Notes: a model not told the origin generated them from the letters alone. A stretch of 64,000 nt of DNA from Negativicutes bacterium (GCA_031292035.1 JARLHX010000398.1:31357-95356), one strand, 5' to 3'; positions 1 through 10,351 are shown, numbered from the stretch's first letter. Program-made: numbers and translations.

Positions 1-22
1 CAATGTTCAGAGTTGACTGGCG

Positions 23-1945
23 CTACACTTTAAAGAGTTTAATCGCATGTTGAAGCTCCTCTGCCATTTGCGAAAGATTCTGGCTTGACAGCGTTATCTC
101 TTCCATCGCGGCAGATTGCTCCTCGGTAGCGGCTGACACCGTCTCTGTCTGCGCCGCTATTTCCTTGCTTGACACTTCGATGTTACTAATGGCGTCAACA
201 ATTTTATGGCTTTCATTTGCCGTTTCCTGAATTTCACGAGAAAATTCGCGAACTTGGGAGGATACGTCATTGACCAATAAAGCGATGGCTTTAAATGACT
301 CTCCTGCGACACCAACGACTTTGGCCCCTACCTTCACTTCATGTGTTCCAGTATCCATGGCGGCGACGGCCCGATCTGTATCTACCCGGATTTCCGACAA
401 GAGAACGGCAATTTGCTTCACCGCCTGTTGTGACTGAGCCGCTAGTTTGCCGACTTCGTCAGCTACGACTGAAAAGCCTCGCCCGTGTTCACCCGCCCGG
501 GCCGCTTCGATGGCAGCATTCAGCGACAGCAAGTTCGTTTGACTGGCAATCTGCGATATGGTGCTGACAATGGAACCGATATCCTTTGACCGCTCCCCCA
601 GCCTAACGACAACCTCGGCAGTTTCCGCTACCGTCTTTTCGACTCTGATGATTTGAGTAACCGCCTTCTCCACGGCCTCGTTACCTGCCTGGGCGGCTTC
701 AGCCGACTCATCTGACACCGCGGCTAAACCATTGGCATTTGCCGCTATCTGCTGAAGTTTCGCCGTCATTTGATTGATCGTTATTGAAGTTTGATCCACT
801 GCCTGGAGCTGCTCTTGCGCACTGCCGGCCACTTCACTGATCACGGAAGCAACCTGGCTTACCGTTTGCGCTGATTGTTCCGCATTGGCGGTCAGCTCTT
901 CTGACGAAGCTGCCACCTGCTCGGCCGATTCGGCAACTTGGTTGACGATGGTGCGCAAATTGACCACCATTTTATTCACGTCCTGGGCGATAGTACCAAT
1001 ATCGTCGCTGGCGGCAATTTCTAGTTCGTTACACTGAAGATTGCCACGAGACACTTCGTTCAGAGCCATCTCCACCGTTGCCAACCGTCTTGCCGTGAAC
1101 CGAGAAAGTAAAAGCCCCAACAACACTGCCAATATAATTGCCAATAGCGAAGTCACGACAACCGTGCTCCTGGCAATTACGGCTTCTTTTTGATTTTGCC
1201 GGCTAGTTTCTTCAGCCTGACGGGAGCTATATTCTGATAGTTCCATCAGCAAGGCGTTGGCTGCATCAAGATGAGGTTTGGCATTTTGCGTAAAAGATGA
1301 ATATCCTTCCGATTTACGTCCTGCTAAAATTAAATCAACGACTTTTTGCACCTCAGTTCGATACGAACCTAATTCCAGCTCCAATACCGAAACTCGCTCT
1401 TTTTCAAATGGCGATAACGTCAGTTGCTGATAATTGGCAAGCAATTTCTCGATACTTTCATCACGTTTTTTGATCTCCGCGATTTTTTCATCGATAAAAA
1501 ATTTGTCAATTGTCAACGGGTTTACCACTCTGGTTATAGCGGCTTCGGTGGCACCAGTATAAACCCGAATCTCATTCAGCCATTTCACTGATAATAGGTT
1601 GTTGGCCGCAATCTGCTGGATCTGCTGACTCATCTTACCTGTATAATAATATCCTACAACCCCGACAGCACTCAAAAAGACGGCCATGATCATGATGAGC
1701 GCGATTATTTTCTGTCCGGTCTTTAAGTTTTGAATGAATTCCAGGCACCGCTTCCCTCTTATTGTGCCGTCTTTCTTTCGTAAAGAGGCTGGTATCTCCC
1801 GCAGAAAAGCAACGACATTTTGCCAGACCAGTCCACGGTTTTTTATCCCAAAGATCAACTTCATTTTTTGCATAAATACCATTTCAGTCCACTCAGAAGC
1901 GCGATCTCTTTGCCTTGTTTTCTTCAAGCCGCGAATAAAATTCAT
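23..1945 (-). CDS. Methyl-accepting chemotaxis protein
   Basis: A 640-residue membrane chemoreceptor that should feed the CheA/CheW array. It has a first membrane helix at about residues 77-99, a periplasmic four-helix-type sensor region at 100-255, a second helix at about 257-280, then HAMP and the cytoplasmic signalling domain with the hairpin-tip motif [19 protein letters not shown]. The start is supported by GGAGGAACCAC just before the ATG. Odd: about 75 mostly basic residues precede the first membrane helix, much longer than the few residues usual in the family. No chemotaxis kinase genes are nearby, so it is an orphan receptor; the ligand cannot be told. Confidence 0.93.
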   Translation of the reverse strand: MNFIRGLKKTRQRDRASEWTEMVFMQKMKLIFGIKNRGLVWQNVVAFLREIPASLRKKDGTIRGKRCLEFIQNLKTGQKIIALIMIMAVFLSAVGVVGYYYTGKMSQQIQQIAANNLLSVKWLNEIRVYTGATEAAITRVVNPLTIDKFFIDEKIAEIKKRDESIEKLLANYQQLTLSPFEKERVSVLELELGSYRTEVQKVVDLILAGRKSEGYSSFTQNAKPHLDAANALLMELSEYSSRQAEETSRQNQKEAVIARSTVVVTSLLAIILAVLLGLLLSRFTARRLATVEMALNEVSRGNLQCNELEIAASDDIGTIAQDVNKMVVNLRTIVNQVAESAEQVAASSEELTANAEQSAQTVSQVASVISEVAGSAQEQLQAVDQTSITINQMTAKLQQIAANANGLAAVSDESAEAAQAGNEAVEKAVTQIIRVEKTVAETAEVVVRLGERSKDIGSIVSTISQIASQTNLLSLNAAIEAARAGEHGRGFSVVADEVGKLAAQSQQAVKQIAVLLSEIRVDTDRAVAAMDTGTHEVKVGAKVVGVAGESFKAIALLVNDVSSQVREFSREIQETANESHKIVDAISNIEVSSKEIAAQTETVSAATEEQSAAMEEITLSSQNLSQMAEELQHAIKLFKV

Positions 1946-2048
1946 GTGGTTCCTCCATGTTTACTGATCACGCATTGAAACAATTAGTTGATACACTTGT
2001 AAATTTTACTTCCCACCACCATCTTCTACAATAAACTTCGCGTTAATT

Positions 2049-2993
2049 TTATGTTAAGTTATTGTGAATTGTGCAACATACTAAAGGGTACCTTTTGACG
2101 GCATGTCTAAATGGATATGGTGCTATATTTTTTAAAAATAAATCTACGATATCAGGGTTAAGCCGGACTCCCCGGGCGTTTATCATAAACTGATAGGCCT
2201 CATAGAGCGACATTCCCGGCCGGTAAGACCGATCAGTTGAAATAGCATCATAAACATCCGCTACTGCTGTAATTGCAGCATATTCATGAATCCTGGCCCC
2301 AACAATCCCTTTCGTATACCCAGAGCCGTCATAATTTTCATGATGGTGCAGGGCGATCAACGCAGCCTCCAGTGGAATATACTTCGAGTGACTGCGGAGG
2401 ATTTCAAATCCTGCCATGACATGCCCCTGAATCATCACCCATTCGTCAGGATCCAGTCTTTCCTGCTTATTAAGAATTCCGGGTGTTACCAGGACTTTGC
2501 CTAAATCATGCAATATGCTCCCCAAAGCCAATTCCCACATATTGCTGCGGGTATACCCCATCTTAATCCCCATCATGATAGACAACAAAAAAACATTCAC
2601 CGAATGAACAAATGTCGGATAGTCATAGTTATATATATCAGTCAAATGAAGCAGCACAATCGGATTGCGCATAATCACGTCGGCAATGCTTTCCATTTTG
2701 CGGGTATTATCAAAATGAATAGTCCTAGTTTCACCTTCAGAGTCTAGTTTATTTTTGACTAATGCCGACATTGCCTGCTTCGTTGCCGCCAATGCCTGAT
2801 GCGAAAACATAGGAGTGCTTGTATAGCAGGAATTTTTTATATATACCGAACTTAACTTATGACTTTTAAGCCAAGCAATATTTGTAGATGTCAAAGTGAT
2901 ATCCGGTGCTAACAATACCCTTCCGTCAGCACTGACAATTTTTTCGGCGATGACCATCCCTGGTCGAAGATTTGGAATCGAAGTATAAAGCAT
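2049..2993 (-). CDS. HD-GYP domain protein (c-di-GMP phosphodiesterase family)
   Basis: A 314-residue soluble protein. HD-GYP proteins hydrolyse cyclic di-GMP. The HD pair is in SILHDLGKV and the second motif reads HHHENYDGSGYTKG, where the canonical GYP is GYT. An N-terminal segment of about 90 residues resembles the small domain often placed before HD-GYP. Start ATG follows GGGAG with a 7-nt spacer. It lies between a chemoreceptor and a GGDEF protein, all on the same strand, so it probably belongs to a local cyclic di-GMP circuit. Activity is inferred from family membership only. Confidence 0.88.
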   Translation of the reverse strand: MLYTSIPNLRPGMVIAEKIVSADGRVLLAPDITLTSTNIAWLKSHKLSSVYIKNSCYTSTPMFSHQALAATKQAMSALVKNKLDSEGETRTIHFDNTRKMESIADVIMRNPIVLLHLTDIYNYDYPTFVHSVNVFLLSIMMGIKMGYTRSNMWELALGSILHDLGKVLVTPGILNKQERLDPDEWVMIQGHVMAGFEILRSHSKYIPLEAALIALHHHENYDGSGYTKGIVGARIHEYAAITAVADVYDAISTDRSYRPGMSLYEAYQFMINARGVRLNPDIVDLFLKNIAPYPFRHAVKRYPLVCCTIHNNLT

Positions 2994-3029
2994 GGTATTA
3001 CTCCCGCCTTGTGTTTGTTTAGAGCAACA

Positions 3030-5261
3030 TCAATCTGTCTCCCTTTGATCAATCATGTACGTGGAACCCTTCATGGCTTTCGCTTTCTTTTTCAGTACAG
3101 CCGCTATCTCTGCAATTTCAAGGTAGTTGGTAAAATGGTGGTGAAGAGTATGGGCCACGCCAATGGACACCGTCATAATCGGGAAGCGCTCGAGTCGTCC
3201 CCGGCGATTCTGAATAACAATAGCGCCCTTTTCTAAGTCGATTGGATTATATAGTTGAACGATTTCTCTATCAAATTGCTGGATGATCGCCGTACACAGT
3301 GCATCTATTTCTGCCGGACTACTAATGACAATAAAATCGTCGCCACCGATATGTCCCAAGAAAAATTCCTGCTGGCAGGTCCGGGCAACAGACGACTTGA
3401 GAATGTCAGCTGTTAATAAAAGCGCTTTGTCTCCGTGTTCAAAACCATATTTATCATTGAATGCTTTGAAATTATCTAGGTCAACATACAGCACGGCAAA
3501 AGGCGAGCCTTTTTCAACCAGTGATTTCAATTTCTGGTCGATCAATATATTTCCCGGCAATCCGGTCAACGGGTTTGCATTGGCTGCCAACTGAATCCGC
3601 AAATCACTAATATGAGATAATAACTCCATGACCGATACCGTTCCATGGTATTCCCCGTTTTCAGTCACGATAATAAGGTCATACAGTTTGGCCTCCGGTC
3701 TATTCCCAGCAGCTTCAGCCACCTGTTCTAAGGAAACATCCGAAGCGACGATAAGCGGGTTCTCATCCATAATCACCCTTACCGGTCGCCCATAGTACAA
3801 AGAAGCGCCATACTGACCACTCAACTGGAAATTCAATACATCCCGCATAACGAGACCAATGGGCTTCCGATCTTCGACCACAACCATGCCCTGCCACTGT
3901 TCATTGTGCAGGCGTTTTTTCACATCAACGACCAATAAATCACCGTTCACATAGGGCGTCTGGTGACTAATGTCACCAATCTTTCTAAAACCGGTTAGTT
4001 CCAGGCCCTCTTTCTGTTCCACCAGTTTCATCGCTGCATTCTGCAGCGAACCGGATATTGTTATAATTGACCCTACCATCGTCCGGGGAGTTCCATTGTC
4101 ATCAAACGACGCGATTCCCTTTGCCAGCACCCAGAGATATTCATTCTGCTCGGCCTTTTGCAGCCTGTATTCACAGGTATACGATTCACCCGAGCCGGAA
4201 AAATGGGCGGCGAGTGCCTGGCGGCGCATTTTTCGATCATCCGGGTGAACCCATTCCTCGAACATCTCAAAATGGGCCCCATAACCATTTGGCTCACAGC
4301 CCACTATTTTTTCAATATTACCTGACCATACCGTGGTGCGGCTTTCATTGTCCCATTCCCAGATAATATCATTCGTTGCATAAGCAATCTGTCTAAACTT
4401 CTCGGCACTTTGCTCGACGTTTTGCCGATACATATTAAAATTGATCAGCATGCTTTTCAGGCTGGTGAAAAGTTGTTCGGTATCTGTGTTTTTAAACTGT
4501 AAAGGCAATTTAAAGGAATGAACCGCGTCAGGGTTTTCGCTCAAATTTTTAAAGACTTCGGCCAGCCAATATAGGCATCGAAGCAACGGACGCACAAAAT
4601 AATATTGTAAAGCCAGAACCCCTGCCATAATAAGAAAGCCCAACAGCATCAATTTTTTCTGGAGCTGGCTGATTGACTCGTCGATATCATCAACATAAAT
4701 CCCGGTCCCAAGATAGCACTCAATTTCGGGAAGGCCAATCACATAGGAGATTTTCTTTTGCAGTTTTTCATCTGGGGATTGTGCTTCATAATACTCGACA
4801 AAGCCGCCTCCAGACCTCGCTTTATCAAGCAGCAGCTTGGTTACCGGAGTGCCATACGCATCCTTACGCTGCATCTGATACGTGCCGACCGTTTCCGGAA
4901 AGGGCGGTTCGACCAGCACATATCCTTCGTAAGTTCCCAAAAACACATAATTGGAAACACCTTTGTTATAATAAACAAATTGATTGATCACTTCGGTTGC
5001 TTTGATGCGCGCTTCACCGACACTCAACTTTTCGCCCCTTCTATCTTCCAGAACGGGAACAAGTGAATTTTGGGCAAGCGAAACAATACTTTCCAAACCT
5101 TGCTTACGGATCGAATAGATATCCTCCGAAAAAGCCTGCATATAAATCGAAACAGCAAATCCGAAGCCGACCAACATAACCAGCACTGCTCCCAATGTGC
5201 GTGAAGGCATTGAAAATAGCCATCTCGGCCTACTGTCCTTTGAAGTTAAAAACATACTCAA
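3030..5261 (-). CDS. Cache-PAS-CBS-GGDEF signalling protein
   Basis: A 743-residue membrane protein. Order: membrane helix about 20-42, extracytoplasmic single-Cache-type sensor about 45-200, second helix about 205-225, PAS about 283-405, a CBS-pair-like region about 425-560 and a GGDEF domain about 570-735. The signature reads GGDDF, a variant of GG(D/E)EF, and no clear RxxD inhibitory site precedes it, so cyclase activity is uncertain. The TTG at 5261 is preferred because AGGATGG lies 7 nt upstream; an ATG six bases further in is the alternative. Downstream of a PhnD-like lipoprotein gene on the same strand, which may supply its ligand. Confidence 0.87.
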   Translation of the reverse strand: MSMFLTSKDSRPRWLFSMPSRTLGAVLVMLVGFGFAVSIYMQAFSEDIYSIRKQGLESIVSLAQNSLVPVLEDRRGEKLSVGEARIKATEVINQFVYYNKGVSNYVFLGTYEGYVLVEPPFPETVGTYQMQRKDAYGTPVTKLLLDKARSGGGFVEYYEAQSPDEKLQKKISYVIGLPEIECYLGTGIYVDDIDESISQLQKKLMLLGFLIMAGVLALQYYFVRPLLRCLYWLAEVFKNLSENPDAVHSFKLPLQFKNTDTEQLFTSLKSMLINFNMYRQNVEQSAEKFRQIAYATNDIIWEWDNESRTTVWSGNIEKIVGCEPNGYGAHFEMFEEWVHPDDRKMRRQALAAHFSGSGESYTCEYRLQKAEQNEYLWVLAKGIASFDDNGTPRTMVGSIITISGSLQNAAMKLVEQKEGLELTGFRKIGDISHQTPYVNGDLLVVDVKKRLHNEQWQGMVVVEDRKPIGLVMRDVLNFQLSGQYGASLYYGRPVRVIMDENPLIVASDVSLEQVAEAAGNRPEAKLYDLIIVTENGEYHGTVSVMELLSHISDLRIQLAANANPLTGLPGNILIDQKLKSLVEKGSPFAVLYVDLDNFKAFNDKYGFEHGDKALLLTADILKSSVARTCQQEFFLGHIGGDDFIVISSPAEIDALCTAIIQQFDREIVQLYNPIDLEKGAIVIQNRRGRLERFPIMTVSIGVAHTLHHHFTNYLEIAEIAAVLKKKAKAMKGSTYMIDQRETD

Positions 5262-5359
5262 TTTTCATCCATCCTCACAACTGAGAAAACTTACGTATAT
5301 TATCGTCATAATCGCCGTTCTTCTGCGCTCAATCTATGGCTTTCAGACGTCCAACATCA

Positions 5360-6283
5360 TCATTGCGGCCGCTTGATGCCCAACTCACGGGCAGTTTCGC
5401 GAATAATGTTGTATTTTGCATCATCAGTAGGCACGAACCCTTTTACCAAATCTTTGCCGTATATCCCCAGGGCCGCCTTATCTTCTTGCGCTACATCAAA
5501 AAATGCCTGCTGAATTCTTACAAGTAGCTCGGCGTCTATTCCTTGACGGTAAGCCCAAACAGAGGTCGGAATATCATCCGAAGTATAGATAAGGCGAATA
5601 TCTCTATCACCGATGATTCCTTTTTCCCGTAAGCTATGCAGGATCGTATCGGAAACCGCTGCAACATCGACCTGGCGTTTTTTCACCGCCAGTACTGAAG
5701 CATCGTGGCTCCCCTCAAAAAGAACTTCAGGAAAATCTTTGTCAGCATCGATGCCCTTTTTTCGCAGAATTGCTTTTGGAATCAAATAACCGGAAGTTGA
5801 TGTTTCGTCGGTAAACGCAAAGGTATGCCCTTTCACTTTTTCCAGTGAATCAATCTCACTGTCAGGATGAACGATGAACACACTGTGATAGACTGTACCG
5901 CCCCTGATATTGTCATCAGTGGCGAAAGCCTTTGCCCCAGCTGCTTCGGCGGCAATAACGTACGAGAACGGGCCGAACCATGCAATATCCAGTTGATTTT
6001 TGGCCATCTTGTCAATGATGCCATTATAATCGTCAGCAACATAAAGTTCGACGGTTCGCCCTGTCTTACGCCCCAGATAATCCATGAACTTAGCAAGTTC
6101 ATCCTGGGTCTTCGCTTTCTTTTCACTGGGAACCGCCCCTACCCGGAGAATAGGCACGGGCTGCTCAATCACCGTTTCCGCTTTGCCGAACCCGCAGCCA
6201 GTTGGCAGCAGAAATATGAGGCATATTACCCCAATCATAGTGGACTTCACCCAAAACCTGATAGCAGTAAAATTAAATTTCAC
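5360..6283 (-). CDS. PhnD-like periplasmic substrate-binding lipoprotein
   Basis: A type-2 periplasmic-binding protein of the PhnD/SsuA/transferrin family, about 307 residues, anchored as a lipoprotein: hydrophobic N-terminal helix followed by lipobox LPTGC with the modified Cys at residue 30. The fold region includes DIAWFGPFSY and a later VDVAAVSDT segment typical of PhnD proteins. The GTG start at 6283 is chosen because GGGAGAG lies 6 nt upstream. No phnC/phnE permease genes are adjacent; the next gene downstream is the Cache/GGDEF protein. It may therefore serve as a sensor partner rather than a transporter subunit (inference). Ligand unknown, phosphonate or phosphite being family guesses. 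Confidence 0.85.
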   Translation of the reverse strand: MKFNFTAIRFWVKSTMIGVICLIFLLPTGCGFGKAETVIEQPVPILRVGAVPSEKKAKTQDELAKFMDYLGRKTGRTVELYVADDYNGIIDKMAKNQLDIAWFGPFSYVIAAEAAGAKAFATDDNIRGGTVYHSVFIVHPDSEIDSLEKVKGHTFAFTDETSTSGYLIPKAILRKKGIDADKDFPEVLFEGSHDASVLAVKKRQVDVAAVSDTILHSLREKGIIGDRDIRLIYTSDDIPTSVWAYRQGIDAELLVRIQQAFFDVAQEDKAALGIYGKDLVKGFVPTDDAKYNIIRETARELGIKRPQ

Positions 6284-6444
6284 AAATTTCTCTCCCAAAC
6301 CAATTGATCAAAAATTAACAAAAAACTTATAATCTCGACAAATAATTTGACTTAATTATAATATTATCAAATAACACTCCCTGATGAAGTTAAGACTCTG
6401 TTAACTTTTGACTAAAACACAGTCCCTTTTGACTATTGTCGCGA

Positions 6445-6478
6445 TAAAAAAACCAACCCATTTCCAGGGTTGGTTTTT
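6445..6478 (-). terminator. Rho-independent terminator of the 6502-7311 gene
   Basis: Stem AAAAACCAACCC / GGGTTGGTTTTT with a 7-nt loop; on the minus strand it ends in a T run. It lies 24 nt past the stop codon of the TIM-barrel gene. Confidence 0.85.
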
Positions 6479-6501
6479 CACTTGATTCTAGCCAATTTAT
6501 C

Positions 6502-7311
6502 TTAGGCAGCCAATAGCGCCTGTACGATATTACGACTGAATAAAAGTGCTTCTTCTTTATGGTCAGTTGCGTAGATTTCGATAGAAGCATGCCCTTGAAA
6601 ATCAAGATGTTTCATTGCTTTCAATGCCGGACCGATATCGACAACACCCTGATCCAAGCGAAGATGACCATCCAAAATGCCGTCGTTGGAATGAAGATTG
6701 ACATGGCGCAGCAATTGACCGGCAGCATGAACCGAATCGACAAGATCAAATCCCTGAAGATAAGCGTGGCCAACATCAAGAGCCAGACCGATCAAGGGAC
6801 TGCCGATCTGGTGGGCAATTCCGGCCCATTCGTGGGCACTGCGAAACATATTCAGTCCCCCCAGCCCAACATTTTCCACTGCCAGCACCACGCCTGTCAA
6901 CTTTGCCTCTGGCAGACATCGGGCAATGGTCTCAGTGGCATAGCCCAAGGCGTCGGTTCGCGATAGCTTTGCATCAGACCGCCAGCCGGAATGGACAACC
7001 ATGGTTCTTGCGCCAACAGCGGCAGCTAATCGTATGCCTTCCTTGTAATGGGCCACCACATCATCCCGGTGACCACGGCTGGCCGAAGCGGGATTCAAAT
7101 CCCAGCACGGCCCATGCATCGATAGCTCGATTTTGTACCTCTCGCCCAAACTGCGGATGGCCTTTAGCTCATAGGAATCAACACTGCGATAATCAAGGGT
7201 TGGCATATCTCCAAAGAGATCCACTGCATCAAAACCCATGGCAGCCAGCTTCGCCATGGCAATTTGAGCATCATCTTCCAAAAAGATCATCGTATTGGCA
7301 CAAATCCGCAA
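6502..7311 (-). CDS. Sugar phosphate isomerase/epimerase-like TIM-barrel protein
   Basis: A 269-residue protein of the xylose isomerase-like TIM-barrel superfamily (AP_endonuc_2 fold), which includes hydroxypyruvate isomerases, tagatose/psicose epimerases and inosose dehydratases. Typical strand ends with metal ligands are visible: HGPCWDLNP, VVHSGW, AVENVG, LDVGHAYLQG, HVNLHSNDG and IEIYA near the C-terminus. The TTG at 7311 is preferred because GGGAGG stands 7 nt upstream. It is monocistronic with its own terminator, so the substrate cannot be read from context. Confidence 0.85.
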   Translation of the reverse strand: MRICANTMIFLEDDAQIAMAKLAAMGFDAVDLFGDMPTLDYRSVDSYELKAIRSLGERYKIELSMHGPCWDLNPASASRGHRDDVVAHYKEGIRLAAAVGARTMVVHSGWRSDAKLSRTDALGYATETIARCLPEAKLTGVVLAVENVGLGGLNMFRSAHEWAGIAHQIGSPLIGLALDVGHAYLQGFDLVDSVHAAGQLLRHVNLHSNDGILDGHLRLDQGVVDIGPALKAMKHLDFQGHASIEIYATDHKEEALLFSRNIVQALLAA

Positions 7312-7556
7312 ATCCAGGCCTCCCTATTGTTTGCCGCTTTTTCATCAATACGCGCTAAATTCACATATTATCATTCCGTCAATCCCCTGCTGGGAAAGGC
7401 ACCTGCTTTTTCGTATTATATCAGAATGAATTCAGGGCATGTTATCGTCCCGTTAAGCTTGCGTTAAATGTGTGTACATCTTGACGACCTAACTTTCTAA
7501 GCTTCATCTGGCAGAATGTCTCGTTTTAAGACGATCTGACTTTTCTATGTTGAACC
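7312..7556. other. Gene-free stretch
   Basis: About 245 nt between the TIM-barrel gene and the terminator of the small acidic gene. It must hold the promoter of the TIM-barrel gene, but I could not place convincing -35/-10 boxes. No conserved RNA motif or open frame with a good ribosome binding site was seen. Confidence 0.4.
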
Positions 7557-7590
7557 AAAAAATGACACCTTCCACAAAGGTGTCATTTTT
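7557..7590 (-). terminator. Terminator of the small acidic gene
   Basis: AAAAAATGACACCTT pairs with AAGGTGTCATTTTT across a short loop. It is 40 nt past the stop codon of the 77-residue gene and ends in T residues on the minus strand. Confidence 0.85.
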
Positions 7591-7630
7591 ACCAGCTATT
7601 TACGCTTAGTTAGGCAAATATCCCAACTAA

Positions 7631-7864
7631 TTACAGCGTCTCTTCCTCGTCTTCATCTTTAAGAGTTGCTTCAAAAGTGTCAAGGATATCGGCATGATGA
7701 TCTTCCAGGACATCGTTCATAAGCCGCAAAACTGCGTTGGTCTGCTCTTCAGGCAAACCCATGGCCACTACAATATCTGTCAAGCGGTCTTCGAGGATTT
7801 CAATATCGTCCGAAAATAGCACCGGGATTTCTTCCATCGTCTCAAGTTCTTTTCCGTCACACAT
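7631..7864 (-). CDS. Small acidic protein of unknown function
   Basis: A 77-residue, strongly acidic protein (C-terminal DEDEEE cluster) that I do not recognise. It is predicted mostly helical and soluble, with no cysteine pair or membrane helix. The start is well supported: AAGGAGAGTGTACT precedes the ATG. It is flanked by its own terminator and lies downstream of the histidine kinase gene on the minus strand only after a 200-nt gap in the other direction, so it is probably expressed alone. Real gene status is likely because of the ribosome binding site plus terminator. Confidence 0.75.
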   Translation of the reverse strand: MCDGKELETMEEIPVLFSDDIEILEDRLTDIVVAMGLPEEQTNAVLRLMNDVLEDHHADILDTFEATLKDEDEEETL

Positions 7865-8066
7865 AGTACACTCTCCTTCGCCGCTTCATGCTTTTCGAAC
7901 CAGGCGCCAAATATTCCCGTCTTGACGCTTGTCCACCTCCATAGTAACACGGATTTTTAACAATGTCGCGTAAACATTGTGTTAATCTTAATTTGATTTT
8001 CTAATACATTTTTCATACAACTACCAGCCACGGCAGAATGCAGCATATTGCCAGGCAGGCCTGATC

Positions 8067-10052
8067 CTAGTGGGCTTTAAAGTAAACGTTAAACGTCGTC
8101 CCCTTCGGCGAAGTATGTACATCGATTTTCGCACCATGTCGTTCCGCGATCCTATAGCAGACAGGCAGTCCTAGTCCTGTCCCGTTTTCTTTCGTCGTGA
8201 GAAATGGGGTTCCCAGCTTATCGATAATCTCGGGCGGTATCCCGGGACCCCTGTCCTGTACTGTCAATACCACCAGGTTTCCTGCATTGCTAGTTTTGAT
8301 GATAACTTTATCACCTTTGGGTGTAACGTCCAGTCCGTTACTAACCAAATTGAGAATACACTGGCGTATCTCTTTATCGTCGGCAAGCACATCCGGGATA
8401 TGTTCAAGGTCCATTTCAATATCGCTGCCGCGCCGCAGGGCATCGGCTTTAAGCAACGGAACAAGGCCTTCAACGATTTGATTTAGATTCGTTGGAATTA
8501 GTGAAACCGTCTTATTTTTTGCCAGTGACAAGAAGTCGGTGATAATGGCGTTCGCCCGATCAAGCTCTTTAATCATCAGATCAAACGGCTCACGGTAGTC
8601 TACCAAGGCCGACTTTTGGCCATAGAACTGCAGATAGCCGCGGACCGTGGTCAGGGGATTGCGAACCTCATGGCCAATACTGGCTGCCATTTCCCCGACG
8701 GTATTCAACATATCCAAGCGTGCCAGTTCCTTTTCTTTCGTGGTAATCTCGTCATTTTTCTGCATTAATTCCTGTTGAGACCGAACATGCATAAACGCTT
8801 GCATCACCGACTGGGACATCGTTTCAGCAGTATGTAAATCCTCTTCAGAGTATCCCCCAACGCGATTGCCCAGAACAACTAAACCAAACGGTTTCCCTTC
8901 AACAATTAGCGGAGTCCCTAAAAATGCCTTTATCGGCGGGTGCCCCTCTGGCAACCCGCTGCTATCCGGGTGTGAGGAAGGATCGTTTGTAAAGAACCCC
9001 CTCCCATCCAGGATTAATCGGCCATAAAGACCCTTGACTTCGGACTCGGAAGGCACCCTGATATGGCCCGTCTTATCGAGCAGACTGCAAGCATCCCAAC
9101 CCGGATTGCTGATTGCCACAGTTTTCATCTTCCCTGTAGCATTGATCCTGCCGATAAAACCAAATTTACTATGAGTGACCTCCTCCAATACTGCAAGGCA
9201 TTTTCTTCCTAGCTCCTCTTCCGTCTTGCAGATCAGCGCTTCTAGTAATATCCGGTTAATCCCCGCAAGCATCGCGTTTTGACGGCGAATCTCATGCACT
9301 GCCTTTTCCAGCTCGCATGTTTGCTCATCAACAAGGATTTGCAGTTGTTCACGGTGTTTATTTAATTCCTCCTCCATCACCTTGCGTTCGGTAATGTTAT
9401 TGAATACCGCCATGAAATATCCCTTTTGTTTACTAAAAACTGCATTCTCCAGCCAGATGTTTAGTGGTGCTAAATAGACCTCAAATCGCTCAGATCGTCC
9501 TGTCGAAGATACCCTGCCGCAAACTTCCAATATCTCTGGGTTTGCCGCTTGGATCCCAGGCAAAACTTCGGTAATGCTTTTTCCGACGACATCTTTCAAC
9601 CCAGTAAGTTTTATAAACGCGTCATTAACCGCAAGATGAATAAAATCTACAGGCTTATTATTCTCATAAACTATTCTACCATACGCAAATGCGTCAGACA
9701 TTCCTTCCAGCAAGGATTCGTACCGTTGTTCATTATCGCGAATAATCCGTCTCATACCATTAAACAGCAAGCTGCAAATAAACAAGATAAACAGGCTGCC
9801 GAATAAAGCTCCTACTATATAGTCGTGCTTATGTTGTTCGAAGCCGGCCAGTGCACCGTAATCATCGTTGATTTGATAGCCGACAAACAACCACAAGCCC
9901 CCGATCAGCAAGGCCTCCAACAAGACAATTGGCCATGAATAGCCGGACAACGCCCTCACTGCCCACGGCCGGTAGTGGCCCTTAAGCAGCAATTGCGCAA
10001 TCTGTTCTGGTACAATATTCTTCTTTACAACAACTCTATGCCAGAATGCCAT
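8067..10052 (-). CDS. Membrane sensor histidine kinase (PAS, GAF, HisKA, HATPase)
   Basis: A 661-residue kinase. Two membrane helices (about 38-58 and 80-100), PAS about 111-225, a short coiled linker, GAF about 270-420, HisKA with phosphorylated His in IGHEVRNPLTTV, then HATPase with NLVSNGLD (N box), DRGPGIP (G1) and GTGLGLPVC (G2). The HE[VI]RNP phosphorylation box is typical of Firmicute sporulation-type kinases that feed a phosphorelay. GGAGGACAAGT precedes the ATG. No response regulator is adjacent, as usual for such kinases. The GAF-kinase half is closely similar to the cytosolic kinase at 22471-24486. Confidence 0.92.
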   Translation of the reverse strand: MAFWHRVVVKKNIVPEQIAQLLLKGHYRPWAVRALSGYSWPIVLLEALLIGGLWLFVGYQINDDYGALAGFEQHKHDYIVGALFGSLFILFICSLLFNGMRRIIRDNEQRYESLLEGMSDAFAYGRIVYENNKPVDFIHLAVNDAFIKLTGLKDVVGKSITEVLPGIQAANPEILEVCGRVSSTGRSERFEVYLAPLNIWLENAVFSKQKGYFMAVFNNITERKVMEEELNKHREQLQILVDEQTCELEKAVHEIRRQNAMLAGINRILLEALICKTEEELGRKCLAVLEEVTHSKFGFIGRINATGKMKTVAISNPGWDACSLLDKTGHIRVPSESEVKGLYGRLILDGRGFFTNDPSSHPDSSGLPEGHPPIKAFLGTPLIVEGKPFGLVVLGNRVGGYSEEDLHTAETMSQSVMQAFMHVRSQQELMQKNDEITTKEKELARLDMLNTVGEMAASIGHEVRNPLTTVRGYLQFYGQKSALVDYREPFDLMIKELDRANAIITDFLSLAKNKTVSLIPTNLNQIVEGLVPLLKADALRRGSDIEMDLEHIPDVLADDKEIRQCILNLVSNGLDVTPKGDKVIIKTSNAGNLVVLTVQDRGPGIPPEIIDKLGTPFLTTKENGTGLGLPVCYRIAERHGAKIDVHTSPKGTTFNVYFKAH

Positions 10053-10351
10053 ACTTGTCCTCCGAGCAATTTCTACAATATCTGGTTATATTAGACAAAG
10101 TATTGAGGCATCCTTTATCGAATCAAGGAAAAACCTGCGCTAAAATTACTGGAATTAGCGCACGCTGTTCCAAAAACCGTCTTAAAATGAAAAAGCCAGC
10201 ATCGGTATGCCCCTTAAGCCCTACAGCTAGCGGGCTTCTTATTTTTCAGCATTTTAACATGGTGTTAACTGCATGTCTCCAGTTTTCCCCGCTATGCAAC
10301 GTGTCATAACCGCAAAGGGCTCTAATGTTAAGGGTTCCAAAAACTTCTGCA
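10053..10351. other. Gene-free stretch with an imperfect hairpin
   Basis: About 300 nt between the kinase start and the DUF1848 stop. Near 10198-10219 an AAGCCC/GGGCTT stem sits inside a longer imperfect fold; read on the minus strand it is followed by CTGGCTTTTTC and may be a weak terminator for the DUF1848 gene. No riboswitch consensus fits. Confidence 0.4.

Noticed and set aside
5360..6283. Assignment as a phosphonate ABC transport operon
   Set aside because: No ATPase or permease gene is present next to the binding protein.
10186..10240. Hairpins between the kinase and DUF1848 genes as a cyclic di-GMP riboswitch
   Set aside because: The conserved GEMM core (GCAAA and ACGCAAAGC) is absent on both strands; only ordinary stems are seen.
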